Origin: Holosporales bacterium
GTDB lineage: Bacteria; Pseudomonadota; Alphaproteobacteria; UBA3830; JAIRMZ01
Length of the DNA: 10,483 nt
Assembly (NCBI GenBank): GCA_031258355.1
Contig: JAIRMZ010000049.1
Location: 1 to 10,483, forward strand
Direction of reading: 5' to 3'
Below are positions 7,153 through 10,483 of the stretch, piece by piece. Made by a program: the position numbers and the translations under genes. Under the pieces are notes generated by a model. The model was given only the letters and a program-made list of their open reading frames with translations, had not been told where the DNA came from and searched no databases. Position 1 is the first letter of the stretch; each line of letters opens with the position of its first letter.

Positions 7153-8415
7153 AGGAAGAACGCCCCTTTGGGACGAAAAGGAAAGGAGATACCTTGCGCC
7201 TTCAGACCATATACGCAAGAATTAGGCTTTGGTTTTTACGTAAAAGAAAATATGCCTCCAGAGGATTTGGGATTTACGCGCGAAGAGTTGCTCTCCGCCG
7301 TCGAGAGAATGCAGGTTGCCGTCATCGGGTTCTCTTTACGAGGAGGATCGATGTTTTTACAAGGACTGTTCGCGCAATATAAAGAAATTGCAACGACGCC
7401 CACCATGTCGAGCGTATATGATTTTTACCAAGATGAACACGCTCTTATCTTACCAGAAACGTATATTGAGTTCTTCGAAAAGAATGGTCCTTGTCTGGAA
7501 GATGAAGAATTAGAAGCAGATCCAGTAGCGAAGGAACGTTACTTTTCTTGTTCTTATAAAACATTTTTTTCGCTTTGTCGAATGTATGGTCCTTGTCAAC
7601 GAAAAGAATATTTCCTTCTTCTTCATATCGCTTTTGCGCTTGCTGATGGGAAAAGTTTAGAAAAATTGACTTGTGTTCTTTTTCATTTGCACTCTCCGAT
7701 GTCTTGTGTCATGAAAATTGGGCAAGAACAACCGGTGCCTTCAACCAATCAAATAGAAAAAATTATGCAGGATTTTCCTCACGCTAGAATTATTGTTACC
7801 CTCAGAAATCCGGTTTGTGGATTGGAATCTTACGCCTTATATGACGAAAATCACGGGGAGTTTCTGCGCTGTTTCGCCCTAATGCTTTGCGCTGTTTTCT
7901 ATATCTGCCGCCTCTGGCGTCCGGAGCGGTCGATCTTTTTACTTACGCTGCCGGATCTCCATAGAAATTTTAATACTGTCATGGGAGCGCTCTGCGCCTT
8001 TCTTGACGTTCCCTTCGATCCTTCCTTAAGAAGCTCAAGGTTTTACGGTGCCATCCCTCATCCAGACTATTCAGCAAAGCAAAAGATAGCAAATCAACCC
8101 AATCCAACGTTTATCGATTGGAAGGGGAACGTCCTTTCAAAAAATCAAATATCAGCCATTAAGTTTTTCTTTCATGATTTCTACAAAAAATTCTTTCCAG
8201 AAAACAAACAAGAGGGACAGTTATCCTTTGCAGATTTTGGAAGGACCTTACTATGGATCACTTATGCTGCGGGAAGCATCCGTTCCATTCATGATGCGTA
8301 TTACTTGAAGGAACTTTTTAAAAAATACTGTGCCCTCAAGCGATTTCGACATCTCAACATAGAAAATGCTTGGACGTACGAGCGTAAAGGCAACGCCTCC
8401 CATTCTTCCCCATAA
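7132..8415 (+). CDS. Diverged sulfotransferase-like protein
   Basis: This is a probable sulfotransferase-fold protein with unknown substrate. From ATG 7132 it has 427 residues. VAVIGFSLRGGSMFLQGLF (about 63-80) aligns with the 5'-phosphosulfate loop of PAPS-dependent sulfotransferases (PRSGTTLLQ against LRGGSMFLQ), keeping Arg70, Gly72 and Ser73. ARIIVTLRNPVCGLESY (218-234) matches the 3'-phosphate-binding motif, with Arg225 and Ser233 at the expected spacing of eight. A late LSKNQISAIKFFFHDFYKKF stretch resembles the usual C-terminal helix. There is no signal peptide. The start is uncertain: ATG 7132 lacks a ribosome site, while TTG 7168 has AAAGGA about 11 bases upstream. The open frame reaches back to 7024, antisense within dapE, and I disregard that part. 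Composition is more AT-rich than the neighbours (20 G+C in 60 bases at 7561-7620). It is divergent from dapE. Whether it is active cannot be judged by eye. Confidence 0.65.
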   Translation: MVLLLSQRKNAPLGRKGKEIPCAFRPYTQELGFGFYVKENMPPEDLGFTREELLSAVERMQVAVIGFSLRGGSMFLQGLFAQYKEIATTPTMSSVYDFYQDEHALILPETYIEFFEKNGPCLEDEELEADPVAKERYFSCSYKTFFSLCRMYGPCQRKEYFLLLHIAFALADGKSLEKLTCVLFHLHSPMSCVMKIGQEQPVPSTNQIEKIMQDFPHARIIVTLRNPVCGLESYALYDENHGEFLRCFALMLCAVFYICRLWRPERSIFLLTLPDLHRNFNTVMGALCAFLDVPFDPSLRSSRFYGAIPHPDYSAKQKIANQPNPTFIDWKGNVLSKNQISAIKFFFHDFYKKFFPENKQEGQLSFADFGRTLLWITYAAGSIRSIHDAYYLKELFKKYCALKRFRHLNIENAWTYERKGNASHSSP

Positions 8416-8431
8416 TCACTCCTTTATGAAT

Positions 8432-8460
8432 TTGAGGAAAAGGACGATATCTTTTATATG
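8432..8460 (+). promoter_or_regulatory. Possible promoter of the ABC-F gene
   Basis: TTGAGG (8432-8437) and TATATG (8455-8460) each match four of six consensus bases and are separated by 17 bases. They lie in the gap between the sulfotransferase-like gene and the ABC-F gene, leaving a leader of about 90 bases before GTG 8559. The gap (8416-8558) shows no clear terminator or other structure. Confidence 0.3.
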
Positions 8461-8543
8461 TATATAGAGAGCAAAGGTTGATTGTGAAGAGCCTCCGCTA
8501 AATCGCTTTTGGGTTGGCGATACAGCCCGATTTTCAGCAGATT

Positions 8544-8551
8544 AAGGGAGG
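8544..8551 (+). promoter_or_regulatory. Shine-Dalgarno that sets the ABC-F start
   Basis: AAGGGAGG lies seven bases before GTG 8559. The frame is open from TTG 8514, but that codon lacks a ribosome site, and the GTG start begins the protein directly before the first beta strand of the ATPase fold. Confidence 0.7.
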
Positions 8552-8558
8552 CAAAGCT

Positions 8559-9935
8559 GTGCATCGTCCGATTCAGATCCAAGATTATTATTTATCGTTT
8601 CCGCATAAGACCTGTTTCGAGAATTTCTCAACAGTGATAGAACCAGGAGATCGTATCGCTCTGATCGGACGTAATGGCAGTGGAAAATCCTCCTTACTTA
8701 CCATGATTGCAAATAATTTTCCCGATGAAGCCCTGGCCTACATCCCGCAAATTCTCGAGGAGGTTCCTCTCAGTGGAGGAGAATGCTTCCACCGTTCTCT
8801 TTCCCGAGCGTTGGTCAAGAACCCGGCACTTCTTTTGCTGGACGAGCCAACGAATCACCTAGATGGTGACAATCGCCAAAGTCTTTTCCGCAAGCTTCAG
8901 GCTTACCCAGGCACCCTCATCATTGCAACGCATGATAAAGAACTTCTGCATCGCAATATCGATATCTTGTGGCATATCGAAGGGGGAAAGGTCACAATTT
9001 TTCGCGGCCAATATGAAGCTTATGAAGCTGAAAAGCAGCGTCAATTCCTTTCTCTCACGCATCAGATAGAGCAGCTAACGCAAAAGCAACAATCTCTTCA
9101 TCAAGCGTTGATGCAGGAACAGGAGCGCGCGGCCAAAAGCCGTGCTGCAGGAAAGAAAAAGGTTGCGACCAGTCGATGGATGAAAAGCGCTGGAGATCTT
9201 AAGGCGATGAAAGCGGAAAAATCTCAAGGGGGCAAAAGAAAGGCTCTTGACAATAAGAAACAAGAGCTCCGCGCACAGTTAGAGGATCTACATCTTCCTG
9301 AAAAGATAATCCCGACCTTTTCCCTCTCACATCAAGAAGTTGGAGACAGAACGTTGGTCCATATCGTTGAAGGAGCCGTTGGCTACACTGCGGAGAAAAT
9401 GATTCTCACCCGTATTCATCTTTCGATTCGAACGCGTGAGCGTGTTGCGATCATGGGTCGTAATGGGAGCGGGAAGACGACTCTTCTTAAAGGTCTTTTG
9501 GGGGATAAAAAGGTCATCCGCCAAGGAGAATGGCAGACACCTCTTCGTGAACAAATAGGTATTCTAGATCAATTTTATCAGAATTTACAGGAAGACAAAA
9601 CAGCGCTTGAGGTGATCGCGGAAGCCGGCCCCTCTTCTTGGAGTCAGGCGGAGATCAGGAAGCATCTTAACTCCTTTCTGTTTCGTAAGAATGAGGAAGT
9701 GAACACATCCGTAAAACAACTTTCCGGAGGAGAGAAGGCCCGCCTCTCCTTGGCACAAATCGCCGCACGCCCTCCGAGATTGCTTATTCTTGATGAAATA
9801 ACGAATAACATCGACTTGGAGACACGTAATCATGTGGTTGATCTCCTCCGTGCCTATCCTGCCGCTATGATCGTCGTTTCTCACGACGAACACTTTTTGA
9901 AGGAAATCAAAATAGAGAGATCTTATGCTCTTTGA
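8559..9935 (+). CDS. Compact ABC-F family ATPase (twin nucleotide-binding domains)
   Basis: This soluble protein has two ATP-binding cassettes and no membrane segments, as in the ABC-F family, whose known members act on ribosomes (translation factors such as EttA, or antibiotic protection). From GTG 8559 it has 458 residues. Domain 1 has Walker A GRNGSGKS (37-44), Q-loop IPQ (Gln64), signature LSGGE (71-75), Walker B LLLLDEPTNHLD (91-102) and switch His125. A charged linker with coiled-coil character spans about 150-245. Domain 2 has Walker A GRNGSGKT (300-307), Gln337, LSGGE (388-392), LLILDEITNNID (408-419) and His442. Domain 1 has only seven residues from Q-loop to signature, against about 51 in domain 2, so most of its helical subdomain is missing. 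At 458 residues it is shorter than the usual 530-650. The specific role is unknown. It is convergent with the next gene. Confidence 0.85.
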   Translation: MHRPIQIQDYYLSFPHKTCFENFSTVIEPGDRIALIGRNGSGKSSLLTMIANNFPDEALAYIPQILEEVPLSGGECFHRSLSRALVKNPALLLLDEPTNHLDGDNRQSLFRKLQAYPGTLIIATHDKELLHRNIDILWHIEGGKVTIFRGQYEAYEAEKQRQFLSLTHQIEQLTQKQQSLHQALMQEQERAAKSRAAGKKKVATSRWMKSAGDLKAMKAEKSQGGKRKALDNKKQELRAQLEDLHLPEKIIPTFSLSHQEVGDRTLVHIVEGAVGYTAEKMILTRIHLSIRTRERVAIMGRNGSGKTTLLKGLLGDKKVIRQGEWQTPLREQIGILDQFYQNLQEDKTALEVIAEAGPSSWSQAEIRKHLNSFLFRKNEEVNTSVKQLSGGEKARLSLAQIAARPPRLLILDEITNNIDLETRNHVVDLLRAYPAAMIVVSHDEHFLKEIKIERSYAL

Positions 9936-10008
9936 TGTTGGAGAGAGGAGTAACCCGATACCATATCTCTTTCCACATTAAGGGCCTCCTGGAGACGTAG
10001 CTGATAAG
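9936..10008. other. Convergent intergenic gap without a clear terminator
   Basis: These 73 bases separate the ends of the ABC-F gene and the methyltransferase gene. The only inverted pair I see is GGAGAGAG (from about 9940) with CTCTTTCC, eight pairs with one G-T wobble and a loop of about 19 bases. It has no following T-run on either strand, so it is not a typical intrinsic terminator. Confidence 0.3.
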
Positions 10009-10483
10009 TTATCTTTCTCCAATAGCCGCCCAAGACATATCGTTGACGTGCTGAAGGTGTACGTTCTTAAGACCGGCGCTTTCCATCAGTGCGCGAACCT
10101 CCTCCTGCGTCCAATAATTGGCAACGCAAGGAAGCATCTGGTCGAAAACAATAGAGCGGAGATGAGAAAATGAGAAAGTGCGTAACAAACGAAAGTACTC
10201 GATCCGCCCAATGCCGAGGTGAAGGAGTACATAAAGGAAAACGGCGGGAAAGAAAGACAAGAAGTGTGTCACAGAAATAGGTAATTTGCTGAATAAGGCT
10301 TTTCTAATGGGGTTGAAATAGCGAACAACCCAGGCATTGTTCTCGTATCCGTAAACCCAGATGGCAATTTTTCCCCCAACTTTTGCCGCTCGTGCCATAG
10401 CCTGAAGGGCTTTTTCTGGATCCTCAAGATGATGGATAACGCCTATAGAGAAAACGATATCGAATGTGTTTTCGTATGTAATG
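10009..10483 (-). CDS. SAM-dependent methyltransferase, class I (C-terminal part)
   Basis: The visible 157 residues are the C-terminal part of a class I (Rossmann-fold) methyltransferase; the 5' end lies beyond the right edge. FDIVFSIGVIHHLEDPEKAL is motif II with the following helix of the UbiE/Methyltransf_11 type. VGGKIAIWVYGYEN is the motif III strand. The SAM-binding GxGxG motif would be upstream, outside the window. After the core comes a hydrophobic region (VTHFLSFFPAVFLYVLLHLG) that may be a membrane-associated helix, then a helical cap with YWTQEEVRALMESAGL, and a final NDMSWAAIGER tail. From memory, similar proteins with the WVYGxENN block occur near surface-polysaccharide genes, but the substrate is not evident here. 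The frame carries on past the ATG at 10398 without a stop, so that codon is internal. It is convergent with the ABC-F gene. Confidence 0.8.
   Translation of the reverse strand, partial: ITYENTFDIVFSIGVIHHLEDPEKALQAMARAAKVGGKIAIWVYGYENNAWVVRYFNPIRKALFSKLPISVTHFLSFFPAVFLYVLLHLGIGRIEYFRLLRTFSFSHLRSIVFDQMLPCVANYWTQEEVRALMESAGLKNVHLQHVNDMSWAAIGER

Noticed and set aside
9585..9893. A 102-codon minus-strand open frame opposite the second ABC-F domain.
   Set aside because: It lies entirely across conserved ATPase motifs on the plus strand and shows no recognisable protein features.
9940..9980. Inverted pair in the convergent gap as a bidirectional terminator.
   Set aside because: The stem contains a wobble pair, the loop is about 19 bases and there is no T-run on either strand.

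Overview
The window looks like a piece of a Gram-negative, most likely alphaproteobacterial, chromosome. The evidence is an uninterrupted minus-strand run in the order dapE - bamA - skp - lpxD - fabZ - lpxA - lpxI. This is the classic outer-membrane and lipid A operon, and it carries LpxI, the UDP-2,3-diacylglucosamine pyrophosphatase typical of alphaproteobacteria, instead of LpxH. The compact ABC-F protein at 8559-9935 resembles, from memory, proteins of host-associated lineages such as Rickettsiales, Holosporales and Legionella. That hints at an endosymbiont-like alphaproteobacterium but does not prove it.

Layout. Positions 7097 down to 13 (minus strand) hold seven tightly packed genes, four of whose junctions overlap or abut by a few bases. 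DapE makes LL-diaminopimelate for lysine and peptidoglycan. BamA and Skp form the assembly route for outer-membrane proteins: Skp is the periplasmic chaperone and BamA the barrel insertase. LpxA, LpxD and LpxI carry out the first acylation, the second acylation and the UMP-releasing step of lipid A synthesis. FabZ supplies elongating fatty acids, competing with or balancing the hydroxyacyl-ACP pool that LpxA and LpxD use. lpxB would be expected just beyond position 1.

Positions 7132-8415 (plus strand, divergent from dapE) hold an AT-rich gene for a strongly diverged sulfotransferase-like protein. Positions 8559-9935 (plus) hold a compact ABC-F ATPase whose first ATPase domain lacks most of the helical subdomain. 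Positions 10009-10483 (minus, convergent, cut by the window edge) hold the C-terminal part of a SAM-dependent methyltransferase. This right-hand third is the accessory-looking part. The sulfotransferase-like gene differs in base composition from the lipid A operon (33% versus 57% G+C in two hand-counted 60-base samples).

Three start codons (dapE, bamA, ABC-F) are best placed at GTG codons behind clear Shine-Dalgarno sequences, shorter than the longest open frames. I see no RNA genes, CRISPR arrays, insertion sequences or convincing intrinsic terminators, and no gene-free stretch longer than about 150 bases. I did not find a convincing new biological system. The best leads are the asymmetric ABC-F protein, the divergent sulfotransferase and the atypical BamA C-terminus.
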